Source of the DNA: Myotis daubentonii
Taxonomy: Eukaryota > Chordata > Mammalia > Chiroptera > Vespertilionidae
DNA length: 64,000 nt
Assembly: GCF_963259705.1 (NCBI RefSeq)
Contig: NC_081842.1
Span: 42,662,803 to 42,726,802 of the forward strand
Reading direction: 5' to 3'
A model generated the notes under the pieces. The model saw only the letters and a program-made list of their open reading frames with translations, did not search any database and was not told the origin of the DNA. Position numbers and translations under genes: made by a program. Positions 11,782 to 23,325 of the stretch are shown here, piece after piece. Numbering within the stretch: position 1 is the stretch's first letter; each line of letters starts with the position of its first letter.

Positions 11782-11973
11782 TTTTGGTTTTTTAAAAATA
11801 TATTTTTATTGATTTCAGAGAAGAAGGGAGAGGGGGAGAGAGAAACATTAATGATGAGAGAGAATCATTGATCAGCTGCCTCCTGCAACCCAGTCATATG
11901 GCCTGACCAGGAATCGAACTTTGACCTCCTGGTTCATAGGTCAGTTCTCAACCACAGAGCCATGCCAGCCAGG
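11782..11973 (-). mobile_element. Ves-like SINE, short
   Basis: The 'CTCCTGGTTCATAGGTCAG' head lacks part of the middle. The TSD is AAGGATTACTTATA / AAGGATTGCTTATA. Confidence 0.82.
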
Positions 11974-12072
11974 CAAGGATTGCTTATACTAGTATATGGA
12001 AAACCATGGATAGTGGGTAAAGAATAGGAGCCTCTTGTACTTTAAATATTCTCTGAAAAATCACCTGTACTC

Positions 12073-12273
12073 ACCCTGCCCAGGTAGCACAGTTGGTTAG
12101 AGCCTCACTGATATGCCAAGGTTTTGGTTTCAGTTTTGCTCCCTGGTCAGGGCACATACAAGAAGAATCAACCAATGAGTACATAAATAAGTGAACAACA
12201 AATTGATGCTTCTCTCTTACTCACTTTCCCTTCCACCTTCCTTCCTTCCCTCCCTCTCAAATCAATTTTTTTA
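12073..12273 (+). mobile_element. Older bat SINE, sense orientation
   Basis: The head is GTAGCACAGTTGGTTAGAGC and the body runs through TCAGGGCACATACAAGAA to a CT-rich tail. The TSD AAAATCACCTGTA is on both sides. Confidence 0.78.
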
Positions 12274-12299
12274 AAATCACCTGTATTCTTACTTAGAAT

Positions 12300-12906
12300 G
12301 AGGGGGAAATGGGCTATACCTGCCTTTTGTTTCTCCTGTTTATTAACTGTTAATGGAGACAGATAAGCAAAAGGGTTGTTTTACTCCTAGTCATGTTGAG
12401 GTCTCTTTAAGTTTTACGTATTCTATGTTTGACATCTTTGGGGACCTTAGTGGCTGGAGAGAAACCACCTCCCAGGACTATATGATTTCTAGAGGCAGTA
12501 AACAACTTGGCATTGAGCCCGCCTTTCTCATATAAACCAAACAACCCCTTGTCCATACCCCCAACCACCTCCTTTAACTCACACCCCAAGCCTGTTATCC
12601 CCTTCCCTAACTCATCCTGGGGCCAGGTCACGGACAACTAAGAACAGCCCCTATGCCCCAGAGCCCAACAGAATTATTCAAATTAACCAGTACTAAACTG
12701 TTTACCCTACCCCACTTTGACTTTCTCATGGAAACCCCAATAAAGGCTCTGGCCTGTTTTCCCCTCATCCCCTTTCTGGTTCCTGACTGACGCTGGCACT
12801 TCCCTTGTGGGTGGCCCTGGGTGGCATGCCCTGCCCCTTGTTTCTAGGGGATCTGTGAGTAATAAACATCTCAATGGCACTGATTTCTTCACGTCACTCA
12901 GTCACC
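12300..12906 (+). mobile_element. ERV LTR, class I-like
   Basis: The layout is LTR-like: a C-rich U3, AATAAA at 12739-12744 followed by a GC-richer R/U5, and a second AATAAA at 12861-12866. The left edge is uncertain. No internal retroviral genes are present, so this is a solo or partial LTR. Confidence 0.45.
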
Positions 12907-13335
12907 TTTATTAGTTAAACTCACAAATTACTTACATAAAGAGCCAGCCAAGGTCCAAGGATACCTCAAGCATATTCTGTGCATGGGGGTGGCCAGCTGG
13001 TGAAGTTTTCCCCAACATAGGCTTTCTCTGTACAGGGTTATATAGACTGCAGAAAACAGCACACAGGGCATGCAGCTGGAGGAATGTGGTTGCCTGCAAA
13101 CTGTTTACAATCCACGCTCACACCTGAGAACAATTTCGGTTTGGCCATTTTTTTCCTGAAGAGTGGGCAGTCCGCCAGCTGTAAATTCTCACAGTCTGCT
13201 TACAGATGGTCTTCATCATATTCCCACAAGGTGGGAGGGGGAGTTGAGCTTGTCACACATCACTTGCTCATTTTTGAACTGTAAGAACTGTGCTGGTCTG
13301 CTGTCTCTGAAAAGTATCTCATTAAACAGGATAGG
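12907..13335 (-). mobile_element. Possible second LTR, antisense
   Basis: Read on the minus strand, 12909-12918 carries AATAAAGG, followed by LTR-like sequence. It adjoins the preceding LTR, so the two may be separate insertions. The family is not recognised. Confidence 0.3.
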
Positions 13336-13439
13336 ACCATTTTGAGCTGGTTCTGTGGTTAGAATTTCTGCTATTATCCTGGGTCATTTTAGCATATAGA
13401 ACCCATTCCTTTGCTCTAGCCTCCTATTATTTTTACCTC

Positions 13440-14961
13440 TAGTCAACAAACTTTCACCCTAACTCACTCCACTAACACACAAGGCAAAGCCTTAAATCAG
13501 TTCATTATCCAGAATTACTCTTCCTATGAAACCTTAGACTCTAATGTCTTTCTGTCTTTTGCCATAGCCTTCTTTTCTTTTCATCTCTCATTCCGTGATC
13601 TTCCTTTTGATCTTATCCAGTTCTCCAATCTTCTAACATCTCTTTATGCAGGCCTCTGGATTACCCAATATCCCTTCCCAGCCTACATTCCATAATTATC
13701 ACATTCCAACCACCCTCACCAGCAGGCAAAATTTCCTCACCCGTTTGATCTCCCATTCCACTTACTCTCCTTCTGCTGACATGTGTATCAACCCAATTGT
13801 TGGGCTTCTGGTAGAGAGAGCCCTGGTAGAGAAATTGAGCCCTGGTAGAGAAAATCAATTAGCTGTCAAATGATACCTCAAAAATTTTGTGATCTCCAAC
13901 CTCAACAGAACAAGATGTTCTTGGCAAACCTTCAATGTGCATCTACTCTCTTCTTTTCCCTTTCTCTGTAACAGCTCACTCACTACACCCGTCTTCTCTT
14001 TTGTTCTCAGCAGTTGATCTTGCCTTCTCCTTCAAAGACTTAAAAAGGACATGAGGTAGGATCTCAACATCTTGCCCTCCCATACTTATTCCCATCCTCT
14101 CTCTTCTTCATGACTTAGGTATCCCTTCTTCATCTAAACTCTGAATTCCCCTCATTTGGCATCTTAGAAACTTCCCTCTATCTCCCTCTCTGATTTTCAA
14201 CCTCTCTCTGAACGTTTTCCCAAAGCTTCTCCCATCTTTTTAAAATACATTTTTATAGATTTCAGAGAGGAAGGGAGAGGGAGAGAGAAACATCAATGAT
14301 GAAAGAGAATCATCGATCAGCTGCCTCCTGCACACCCCCTACTGGGGATTGAGGCCTCAACCCCGGACATGTGCCCCAACGGGGAATAGAACCATGACCT
14401 CCTGGTTCATAGGTCAATGCTCAACCATTGAGCCACATTGGCTGGGCACCTCTCCCATCTCTAAAATACCTTCTGCTGCTCTAAATTCCCTTCTAACTAC
14501 ACCCACGTTTTAAAAAGTCTTTTGCCTCACTTCTTAATACACTGCAATCTGGCTCACATACACTGCTACAGAAATCACCCATGCCAAAGGCGCCAATTAC
14601 ATCTCTGTTGCTAAATACAAAATTCTTACCTTATTTAACTCCCTGCAAATTTGATGCTCTTTGATTATATTTTTCCTATATTGGCTACCCTTACACTTTT
14701 CCTTTTACTTTTATGGGCTTTTCCTCACTCCTAAATCCTCAATCATCAGGCTTTCTTCTTATCCTGCAGAAAATTACCCTAGGTAACTTTATCCACTTCC
14801 ATGGCCCCAGTTATGACTATAGTTGATGATTCCTAAGTAAATCAGTCAAGACATTTGATACACACAACAATGATCTTTAAGCAGAAATAATCGAAAGAAC
14901 ATCCATGCCCATCCGCCATAACTGCTAATGTAACTTTACTTCTTGATCAAAATCCCTGGCA
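13440..14961 (+). repeat. Old LINE-like sequence (L2-type?)
   Basis: This C/T-rich stretch is degenerate and full of stops. Parts (CCACTTCCATGGCCCCAG, GATGATTCCTAAGTAAATC at 14795-14845) resemble mammal-wide LINE sequence. It is interrupted by the SINE at 14240-14446. The family assignment is weak. Confidence 0.3.
14240..14446 (-). mobile_element. Ves-like SINE
   Basis: This is a 'CTCAACCATTGAGCC' head copy. The flanks are CTCCCATCTTTTTAAAAT and CTCCCATCTCTAAAAT. Confidence 0.85.
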
Positions 14962-15629
14962 GGCCTGGCCAGTGTGGCTCAATGGTTGAGCATTGACCTA
15001 TGAACCAAGATATCACAGTTTGTGTGGTACATCTACACGATGGAATACTATGCTGCTGTAAAAAGGAAGGAACTCTTACCATTTGCAACGTCATGGATGG
15101 AACTGGAGAGCATTATGCTAAGTGAAATAAGCCAGTCAATAAAGGAAAAATACCACATGATCTCACTCATTCGTGGACAATAGAGACCATTATAAACTTT
15201 TGAACAACAATAGATACAGAGGCAGAGCTGCCTCAAACAGATTGTCGAGCTGCAGCGGGAAGGCCGGGGAGGGTTGGGGGGCAGGAGGTAGGGGGGTAAG
15301 AGATCAACTAAAGGACTTGTATGCATGCATATAAGCATAACCAATGGACATAAGACACTGGGTGATAGGGGAGGCTAGGGGACTGTCTAGGGCGGGGGGA
15401 TAAAATGGATACATATGTAATACCCTTTGTAATACTTTAAGCAATAAAAAAAAAAAAAAAAAAAAAAAAAGATATCACAGTTTGATTCCCATCAAGGCCC
15501 ATGCCAGGCTGGCAGGCTCAATCCCCAGTAGGGAGCATGAAGGAGGCAACTGATCAAGATTCTCATCGATGATGTTTCTATCTCTCCCTTCCTCTGTCTG
15601 AAATCAATGAAAACATATTTAAAAAGAAA
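14962..15629 (+). mobile_element. Ves-like SINE split by an L1 insertion
   Basis: The head half is 14962-15022 (GGCCTGGCCAGTGTGGCTC) and the tail half 15485-15629, ending in AATCAATGAAAACATATTT. The two join cleanly once the L1 at 15023-15470 and one TSD copy are set aside. Confidence 0.85.
15023..15470 (+). mobile_element. 5'-truncated L1, 3' end
   Basis: The last part of L1 ORF2 plus 3'UTR (GATGGAATACTATGCTGCTG onwards) includes a G-rich tract and AATAAA followed by a 28-bp poly(A). The TSD AGATATCACAGTTTG is at 15008-15022 and 15470-15484. The long pure poly(A) and perfect TSD indicate a young insertion into an older SINE. Confidence 0.9.
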
Positions 15630-16029
15630 ATAAAGGTATCCCTGGTGGAAATAACTGGGTGACTCTAGTTCATATACCTGGCTGGCTGCTAAGGGCCTGG
15701 GAGAGAGATCTGAAGTTTTCAGGGAGAGGAAGGCTTTGCTTCTTGCCAAAATAAATACAATATGGAATTCCCCAAATCCTGGGTGTGTAGGGGGTGGGGA
15801 GGAATGCTACAGGAGCTTATCTATCTCTGTGCCTTGGCTTCCTTCTGCTGGAATCCCTGGCCTCTAGCTATCTCCCATATTCTCAGAGAGAGCTAAAATT
15901 CATTTCCTCAGGGCAGCTTTTGTGAACGTCCTCTTTCCACACCAGTCTGAGTTAAATAAGCTCCGGTGTGCTCCCATCATCCACTCTATATACCTCTGTC
16001 AGCGAACTTTTCTGTTTACTTGACTCTTT

Positions 16030-16247
16030 TTTTAAAATACATGTTTATTGATTTCAGAGAGGAAGGGAGAGAGAGAGAGAGATAGAAACATCCCTGATGA
16101 GAGAGAATCATGGATCGGCTGCCTCCTGCAAGTCCCCCACTGGGGAACGAGCCCACAACCCAGACATGTGCCCTTGACGGGAATTGAACCTGGGGCATTT
16201 CAGTTCGCAGGCCGAGGCTCTAAACGCTCAGCCAAACCGGCTAGGGC
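16030..16247 (-). mobile_element. Ves-like SINE
   Basis: The head ends AGCCAAACCGGCTAGGGC. The TSD TACTTGACTCTTT is perfect. Confidence 0.88.
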
Positions 16248-16589
16248 TACTTGACTCTTTACCTCCCTCTCTGAGACTATGGACTCTTCAAAGTGAGATG
16301 AGGGCCAAGAATCTCTAGCCTAGAAATCAGTTTGGGAGAAAGGATCAGCTGGGGTAAGATAACTTAGTGGATAGTTTCAGAAAGCTCAAGGTCGCTGAAA
16401 AGGGAAAGGAGACAGAAAATGGCTAAAAAGTAGAGTACCAATGACAAATGGCCTACTTTGACTTTGCCTAGAACTGAAAAGTCTCATCAATATTTGTTAA
16501 ATCATTTCTAATGATTTCCTGGCATCGTATATAACAGATAGTGACTTTCCTTGACCTTGTCATTAAGTTTTGGGTTTCTGTCTAAATTT

Positions 16590-16795
16590 AGGTTCAGTAG
16601 CAACCTTCTGTTTGGTTCTGAGTCCAGCTCAAATGCTACCTTGTCTAAGAAGCCTCCTGATTCCCCAAGTGGGTTTATTTTTCACTCTTTGAGAACAAGA
16701 ACCAAGTCTATCTTTTCATCCTAACTCTGTCCCCAGGACCTGGCAAAATGCCTGGAACAGAGTAGGTAATGGATATTTATTTGACTGATAATCAC
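16590..16795 (+). repeat. L2 LINE 3' end
   Basis: The sequence has the L2 3'UTR pattern: GAGAACAAGAACCAAGTC, CCCAGGACCTGGCAAAATGC and GGAACAGAGTAGGTAATGG. The rest of 16250-17240 shows no gene. Confidence 0.65.
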
Positions 16796-17259
16796 TATGG
16801 GAAGCAGAAGAGATGTGTTTTTTATAAAGGGGGGGAGGGGGACAGGGTAAATTATAAAGTCTCTAAAGTCCTTTAGTGATCCCCGGTTTGGGTCACAGCT
16901 ACTGCCTCTCTTGTTATGCTAAGTGGAAGTAGTATGGGATTGCTACCCAATCTTCTATTCCTGACTTACTCTGCTACTGCTCCCCTAACCCCTACCTGTA
17001 CCCCAACATCTGCATAGTTAGTAAAATGTGTATAGGTGGGTTAATTAGATGATATATAAATTATATCTCAATAAAGCTGTGACATTTTTTTAAATGCTGT
17101 ATAAACTCTTTTCTTCAAGAAACCCATCCTACCCAAAGTTGCTATGAGAACTGGAGTTGTCAGTGAGGAAAAGAATTTTTTTTTCCTTGTCTCAGTGTGT
17201 AATTTTCATCCTTGATGCCTAGAGACAATAGTGTTAGGGGCAGAAATAGACTAGTGGGG

Positions 17260-17499
17260 CCCTAACCGGTTTGGCTCAGTGGATGGAGCGTAGGCTCGAG
17301 GACTGAAGGGTCCCAGGTTCGATTCCGGTCAAGGGCATGTACCTTGGTTGCGGGCACATCCCCAGTAGGGGGTGTGCAGGAGGCAACTGATCGATGTTTC
17401 TCTCTCATCGATGTTTCTCTCTCATCGATGTTTCTAACTCTCTATCCCTCTCCCTTCCTCTCTGTAAAAAATCAATTAAAAAATGTATTTAAAAAAAAA
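17260..17499 (+). mobile_element. Full-length Ves-like SINE, sense orientation
   Basis: This is the best reference copy in the window: GCCCTAACCGGTTTGGCTC head with Pol III A and B box-like tRNA sequence (GGTTCGATTCCGG), then an A-rich tail. The perfect TSD AGAAATAGACTAGTGGGG flanks it. A 17-bp unit, TCGATGTTTCTCTCTCA, is repeated three times at about 17391-17440. Confidence 0.93.
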
Positions 17500-17559
17500 G
17501 AAATAGACTAGTGGGGACTAGCTATAGTTGCAAGAAATATTAATCATGCTCTGTTGACT

Positions 17560-17995
17560 GTGATTGTTTTGTTCTGATTAAAGAAAGCACATTCTGACCT
17601 GGCTGGGCATTGTATTCCCCGCTTCCTCCCCCCTCCACTCCCATCCCCCACCCCCACCCCCACCCCTGCCAACCGAGCAAACCTGTCTGCATTACCTGTA
17701 ATCTGGAACCATTTTACCCATTCTTATTCCTCTTGCCTACTTCGCCATGCCTGTAATACCCATTTGTATTCCTTTTGCATACCCATTCTTATTCCCACTT
17801 CCCCATGTAATCTTTGTCCTTCTACCCAATAGAAGCAGCTGGCTTATGGGGGGAGAGGGTAAGAAGGGGAGGCAGGATGGCCTGCTGCTTTCCCATGCTG
17901 CCAGCATTATTGGAATAAACGCTCAGACATGATTCAACCCTGTCTCTGCTTAATTGGCTCAAGTAGCGACAGGCAGCCCTGACCTACTAGTTGTC
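17560..17995 (+). mobile_element. Probable ERV LTR
   Basis: A C-rich U3-like part (17615-17665) is followed by AATAAA in GGAATAAACGC and a U5-like end. The edges and family are uncertain, and no open retroviral frame accompanies it. Confidence 0.4.
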
Positions 17996-18246
17996 CAGTT
18001 TCAAAGGGACTTTACCTTACACAAACAGGGAGACAGAACTATGGATGGATGATGGCGATACTATTTGTCAAGACCTGTAATAGAGAGACAATTGGTATAG
18101 TGGAGCTGAGAAGGCTGAAAGGCTAATTCCAATGTACCCCCTATAGTTGGGGGGCTAGCAATCTGAATCTGTGCCAGCAACTTAATGTACATTCTCGGTA
18201 ACTTATATTTAAGTCACTGCCCCTTTCTCCAGAATCTGGTCTTGCA

Positions 18247-18591
18247 AGACCTGTTACCTAAATGCTCACATTTCACAGAGGCCATAAACCATGAACCGTA
18301 CACAATCCCTGGAGGGGGTTATCAACGCTGGCGCCAGGCCCTTAGATATTATCTCAAGACCCCCATCCCAACCCACGGGGCTTTTTGCAAAGCCCGCAAA
18401 AGCTCCAGAAGTCCCCATCCATATTTGGGGGACAAAGAAACCAAAAGGAGATAAAAGAAGGGCTTTCACCCTATTGGTTTCCTCAGACTTTGGAGGCAAC
18501 TCCTCTGAGACCGCCGGCATAATAAAGCTGAGTAACTCCATTTCTCTAAGCGTTGCTTGGGTTTCTTCGGTCTTCTACAACAGGGCAAGCA
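18247..18591 (+). mobile_element. ERV LTR
   Basis: There is a TATA-like ATAAAA at 18451-18456 and AATAAA at 18521-18526, 70 bp further on, as in a compact U3-R. The likely ends are TGTTACCT and CTACAACA. No clear TSD is visible. Confidence 0.45.
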
Positions 18592-18676
18592 CAGATTTTG
18601 AAGCCAGATGGCCCTGGGTTTGAATACAAGCTCAGCTACTACTGGCCTCCACTTCCTCTTTTATCATTTGTAGACA

Positions 18677-18980
18677 TGTTATGGGTTGGCTCAACGAGAT
18701 AGACCACTGACTCAGAATTTAAATTTAAGAGCCTTTTATTAAGCTGGCCAGCTGACCACAGCGCCTATCTCCCCCTCTGGGAGATTCGGAGCATGTGGCA
18801 GAGATCAAGGGTGCAGTATGATCCTTTATAGCACAACAGTGTTACCTTAGAAGTTCATGGAAAGTTCATAAGCACAAAGGGGGGGTAAACAGAGTCACAC
18901 CTGGCTGGAGCGTATCATAACACATTGTTTTTCTAAAACAATCTAGCAATTTTTCTTCTATGGTTCCTAACCCTGACACA
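18677..18980 (-). mobile_element. Probable ERV LTR, antisense
   Basis: The ends are TGTTATGGG and CCTGACACA, an imperfect TG..CA pair. The minus-strand AATAAAAG near 18736-18743 would be its poly(A) signal. No TSD is recognised. Confidence 0.45.
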
Positions 18981-19159
18981 ATCCTCCATACGTCAGTCCC
19001 CCCTCCCAGCACATTCTGTAACATTCTGTAACCCTTCCATGCCGCAGTCCCTCACCCTAGCACAGACAGTGATGATGATCCCTAGGCCTGTTGAAGAATT
19101 CAAAAGAAATACTGTCATCAAAGAATCTATCACAGTGGACAAGGCCTTGCACAGCAGTA

Positions 19160-19325
19160 AGTACTTCTCACACCTCAGTAAGCACAAAAGTCACCTGGGG
19201 ATCCTGTAAGCTGCAGATTCTGATTCAGTAGCTCTGAGGTGGGCCCTGAGATCTGCATATCTAACAAGCTCCCAGGTGATGTCTCTCCTGTTGGTTGAGG
19301 GCCACAGTTTAGCAAAAGTATGACG
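19160..19325 (+). repeat. MER5-like hAT-Charlie remnant
   Basis: GCAGATTCTGATTCAGTAG and TAACAAGCTCCCAGGTGATG are hallmark MER5 phrases. This is an ancient non-autonomous DNA transposon that no longer has intact ends. Confidence 0.7.
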
Positions 19326-19516
19326 TGCCAATGGAGTGTAGAGGAGAAGGCAGGAAATTAATTCTTCAGGAGAAAGAAATCTAGACCTTGACTTTGCAAA
19401 AAGTGGGAGGTGACTTGGGAAATAACAAGGAATGCGGTGAATAGCCACCAGACTGGGAAGATGAATTGTAAATGATCTTAAACTTGATCATAATGAGTTT
19501 TAATTTTAGCCTGAAC

Positions 19517-19693
19517 CAGTGGTTCTTAAAGCGTGGTCCTTGATCAGCATCATCCCCAAAGTTGTTAAAAATGCACATTTTAGGACCTACCCCCAGACCT
19601 ACTGAATCAGAAACTCTGAAGGAGGAATCCAGCAATCTGTGTTTGAACAAGTCCTTCAGGTAATGCTAATGAACTGTAACATTTGAGAACCAC
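19517..19693 (-). repeat. MER5A-like hAT-Charlie, nearly complete
   Basis: It runs from CAGTGGTTCTTAAAG to TTTGAGAACCAC, with CCAGACCTACTGAATCAG inside, the mirror orientation of the copy at 19160. It is a mammal-wide fossil and much older than the hAT copies at 7303 and 35299. Confidence 0.75.
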
Positions 19694-19699
19694 AGGTCT

Positions 19700-20410
19700 T
19701 AGGCAATGGAGGGTGGGGGCACTGGGAGGTGTTTTAAATAGTAGAGGGAAGCGATCAGATCAGTGTTGTAGAAAGGTGACCCCTGTCCTAGGAGGCAGGT
19801 AGCATGACCAATTAGGAAGAAAGGGCAGGAAACCAGGAGTCATACAGGAATGTGCTTGTCTGCAAATAACAGAAAGCCTGAACTCAAGGTGTTTAAACAA
19901 ATGAGTGATATTTTTCTTACACAGCAAGTTGGCAGTCCAGGCCTGGTACTAAGGCTCCAAACTGCCCTCGAACACCCAGGCTCCGGCTTCCCTCCTCCCT
20001 ACCATGTTGGCTCGTGATCTCATGGCCAAAGGATGGATGCTGTTTCTTCAGGTATCACATCCAAATTCAAGGTAGAAAAAAGGGGACTGAGGGGCAAAGG
20101 CAGGACTAGTTACAACCCTCCACTTCCTTTGGGAGACTCTTTTTTATTCATTGAACTTGTGGTTTCATTTTCTTGAGCCACATGGTCACTCCTGGCTGCA
20201 AGGGAGGGTAGGAGATGGAGTGTTTAACTTTCAATCTTCTATAGAAGGAAGAAGGGTTGGGAAAGGATGTGAAGTCTGCCAAGCTGACGTGTATGCCACG
20301 TCTTCTTATAACTCTAAAGTTATAAGAAGAGAGATGGGATGGTTGAAAGCAGGAGAGGAGAGGCACAGCTTACCTTATGTTATTGCATAAATAAGTCCTT
20401 TATACAAAAA
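19700..20410. other. Unassigned intergenic DNA
   Basis: No gene, RNA or clear repeat is recognised in these 700 bases. A short inverted repeat, CTTATAACTCTAAAGTTATAAG (20303-20324), is the only visible structure. Confidence 0.5.
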
Positions 20411-20421
20411 TATAAATGTCA

Positions 20422-20846
20422 CCCTAGCCAGTTTGGCTCAGTGGATAGAGTGTCAGCCTGCAGCCTGTGGGCTTGATCTGGCTGTGGGCTTGATCCCCAG
20501 TGGGGGCGTGCAGGAGTGAGCCAATCAATGATTTTCTCTAATCATTGGTATTTTTTAAAATATAATTTATTGATTTTTTTACAGAGAGGAAGGAAGAGGG
20601 ATAGAGTCAGAAACATTGATGAGAGAGAAACACCAATCAGCTGCCTCCTGCATGCCCTCTACTGGGGATGTGCCCGCAACCAAGGTACATGCTCTTGACT
20701 GGAATCGAACCTGGGACCCTTCAGTCCGCAAGCCGACACTCTGTCCACTGAGCAAAACCAGTCAGGGCATCATTGGTATTTCTATCTCTCCCTCTCCCTT
20801 CCTCTCTGAAGTCAATAAAAAAATATTTTTTAAAAAAAATATATAC
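20422..20846 (+). mobile_element. Ves-like SINE (host of a nested SINE)
   Basis: The head half is 20422-20552 and the tail half 20769-20846. The TSD is TAAATGTCA at about 20413-20421 and 20848-20856. Part of the tRNA region has been replaced by a short duplication of GGGCTTGATC. Confidence 0.82.
20553..20768 (-). mobile_element. Ves-like SINE nested in the previous SINE
   Basis: This copy has the 'GATTTTTTTACAGAGAGG' body. The TSD ATCATTGGTATTT (20541-20553 and 20769-20781) is SINE-derived, which proves the order of insertion. Confidence 0.87.
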
Positions 20847-21010
20847 ATAAATGTCAACATTGTACAAGCAGTATACAATTAAAGTTCAAAAAGCATTTTC
20901 CCCAGCTATCATACCCCTTATTTTTATTTGTTTTACTTTAAAACTGATTGCCTGTATTTGGGGCCCTGGAGATCCAAAGTCATTCTACACAGAAACTGTG
21001 ACTTCTTTTT

Positions 21011-21229
21011 TTTTTTTTAAATGCATTTTATTGATTTTTTACAGAGAGGAAGGGAGAGGGATAGGGAGTCAGAAACATCGATAAGAGAGAAACATCGATC
21101 AGCTGCCTCCTGCACACCCCCCACAGGGGATGTGCCCTCAACCAAGGTACATGCCCTTGACCAGAATCGAACCTGGGACCCTTCAGTCCGCAGGCCGACG
21201 CTCTATCCACTCTGCCAAACCGGCTAGGG
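21011..21229 (-). mobile_element. Ves-like SINE
   Basis: This is a near-consensus copy with head end GCCAAACCGGCTAGGG. The TSD is GAAACTGTGACTTCTT. Confidence 0.9.
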
Positions 21230-21556
21230 TGAAACTGTGACTTCTTAATCTTATGTACAATGAATAGTAAATAAGGCAGCAGGGAAAATTACCTGACAGT
21301 TTCCCCTCCTTTTGTTCCTTTTATAATAAAAACAATTCTTCTCCTAGCACATTTATGACTATTCTGGCATTATTGCTGCTCAGCTGGGGAACAGCAAACC
21401 TGGATGGGTTTACTCTGAATATCTGAATAAGACATTTTACAAGCATAGAAGGAGAAACATAATGGTCATACAAAGTATGAGTTTGGAGATGTTTGGAGAA
21501 AATAAAAGTTATTATACATGTGGCATGTCTTACTGCCAAGGTCAATTTATAGAAGA

Positions 21557-21905
21557 CTAGAGGCTTGGTGAATGAAATTCATGCACTGAAAGAGGGGGGT
21601 GGGTGTCCCCTCAGCCTGGTTTGTGCTCTCTTGCAGTCTGGGAGCCCTCAGGGGATATCCGACTGATGGCTTAGGCTGTCAATGAGACATCCTTAGCACT
21701 GCCGCAGAGGGAGGAGAGGCTCCTGCCACTGCCTCTGCACTCGCCAGTGGTGAGCCTGGCTTCTGGTGGAGCGTTGCTCCCCTGTGGGAGCACACTGACC
21801 ACCAGGGAGCAGCTCCTGCATTAAGCGTGGTGGTCAGTGCACGTCACAGAGACCGGTTGTTCTGCCATTTGTTCTATTTGCATATTAGCCTTTTATTATA
21901 AAGGA
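21557..21905 (-). mobile_element. HeliBat-type Helitron, 349 bp
   Basis: On this strand it starts A|CTAGAGGC and ends CCTTTTATTATAAAGGA|T, the reverse complement of Helitron termini. The internal hairpin-prone sequence is CTCCCCTGTGGGAG. It is non-coding and non-autonomous. Confidence 0.82.
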
Positions 21906-22187
21906 TTATTCATCCCAATTAAAATCCTCTGTTTACTTACATTTGAGGAATCTGAGGATTGACTACAGGGGCAAAGTCCCACAATTTGCCATTGGGTGGC
22001 CCATTGTGAGGATAGAATAGGATTGCTAACATCAGGGTCAATAGGATAGCACTCTGGTTAGTAATTGATTTTTGAAACCTGGTATATGCAACATTGTTTG
22101 TTTTGGCTCAGTTTAGGCCACCAGAGATCTTTTATTTGGGAATGAAGGCTATTTATAGCCAGGACTGTACTTCTTGATTAAGGGCAT

Positions 22188-22216
22188 GGGGCGGGGTGGG
22201 GGGTGGGGGGGGGGGC
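22188..22216 (+). repeat. G-run tract (G-quadruplex candidate)
   Basis: GGGGCGGGGTGGGGGG followed by TG11 gives more than four runs of at least four G on the + strand. The surrounding 21906-22420 is otherwise unassigned. Confidence 0.8.
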
Positions 22217-22421
22217 AGTTCTGGAACAGAAGGGCCATCAATGAGGAAACCAGGAAGAGATCACAATAAAACCTAGCAGAGGATAATACAAGTAAATACC
22301 ATCATGGAAATTAAAGGCTATAAGAAATTCTGTCAGCAAATAAATAAGCTCAGTACTAGTGCTGTTGTTTATCTTTCATAACAGAGAACTGTAGTGTGGA
22401 AGTCCAATTTAAAAATAATTA

Positions 22422-22790
22422 GGGGGTGGGAGTCCCGGGGAGAGGTCAATGGGGGAAAAAGGAGACATATGTAATACTTTATTTTTATTTATTTTAAATC
22501 CTCACCTGAAGATATTTTTCTATTGATTTTTAGAGAGAATGGAAGAGAGAAGGAAAGACAGAGAGAAATATCGATGCAAGAGAAACACATTGATTGGTTG
22601 CCTCCTGCATGCACCCCGACCAGGGTCCAGGCTGGGGAGGAGCCTGCAACCGAGGTATGTGCCCTTGACTGGAATCAAACCCGGGACCCTTCAGTCCACA
22701 GGCTGACGCTCTATCCACTGAGCCAAATTGGCTAGGGCAACAAATGTAATTAATACTTTAAACAATAAAGAATTAAAGAAAAAATAAAAC
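22422..22790 (+). mobile_element. L1 3'-end fragment, interrupted
   Basis: AGACATATGTAATACTT, matching the L1 3'UTR seen at 15405-15440, resumes after the SINE with AATACTTTAAACAATAAAG and an A-rich tail. Confidence 0.65.
22487..22738 (-). mobile_element. Ves-like SINE, 'CTCACCTGAAG' subfamily
   Basis: This is a longer body form with CCCCGACCAGGGTCCAGG. It sits in the L1 tail, and the flanks share TGTAATACTTT-like sequence. Confidence 0.82.
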
Positions 22791-23099
22791 TACCATTATC
22801 TGAAAAAATAAATAAATAAAAACAATTAAATGAAGATATCTCAGTACTGGATTAGCTGGGCACCTAAAAGCTGATTACATATATAAGGAAATGTAACCAA
22901 ATTAAAATAAAAAGTCTTCAGTTTTTAAAAATTTGACCCGGAAGTTTAAGTAGAGCTGGTTTTGTATGCTCCCCTTTTTACATTGTCTATGTTCCATCAG
23001 AAACAACTCACATTACAGCTGACGTTTTATATTTATTTTACCTTTACAAGTAATTTCAGACATTTTGAGCCTATGCCCAGAGGCCTCTTTTTAAAAATA

Positions 23100-23325
23100 T
23101 TTTTAACAACTTTATTAATTCATGTGTTTGTTATGAATATTCCTGGACAAATTTTGTGTGTACATATGGTTTTGCCTCTCCGGGTATCTGCCTAGGACTT
23201 AATTAACTGCTGGGTCATATGGCAACTCTGTGGAACTGCTAGGCTATTTGCCAAAGTGGCTACACCCTCTTACATTCCCACCAGCAATGTGTGAGAGGTC
23301 CAATTTCTCCACATATAGAGGCTTC
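23100..23325 (-). repeat. L1M fragment
   Basis: GCTGGGTCATATGGCAACTC, TTTGCCAAAGTGGCTACACC and TTCCCACCAGCAATGTG are the familiar antisense L1 3' region. It is old and broken. Confidence 0.75.

Noticed and set aside
15048..15344. 98-codon minus-strand frame
   Set aside because: It runs antisense through a 5'-truncated L1 3' end.
17260..17340. tRNA gene
   Set aside because: The tRNA-like A and B boxes belong to the head of a Ves-like SINE with TSD and A-rich tail, as do all other tRNA-like segments here.
12300..18980. A complete endogenous retrovirus spanning the LTR-like pieces
   Set aside because: The LTR-like segments differ in sequence and orientation, and no gag, pol or env frame lies between them. 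They are better seen as separate solo or partial LTRs.
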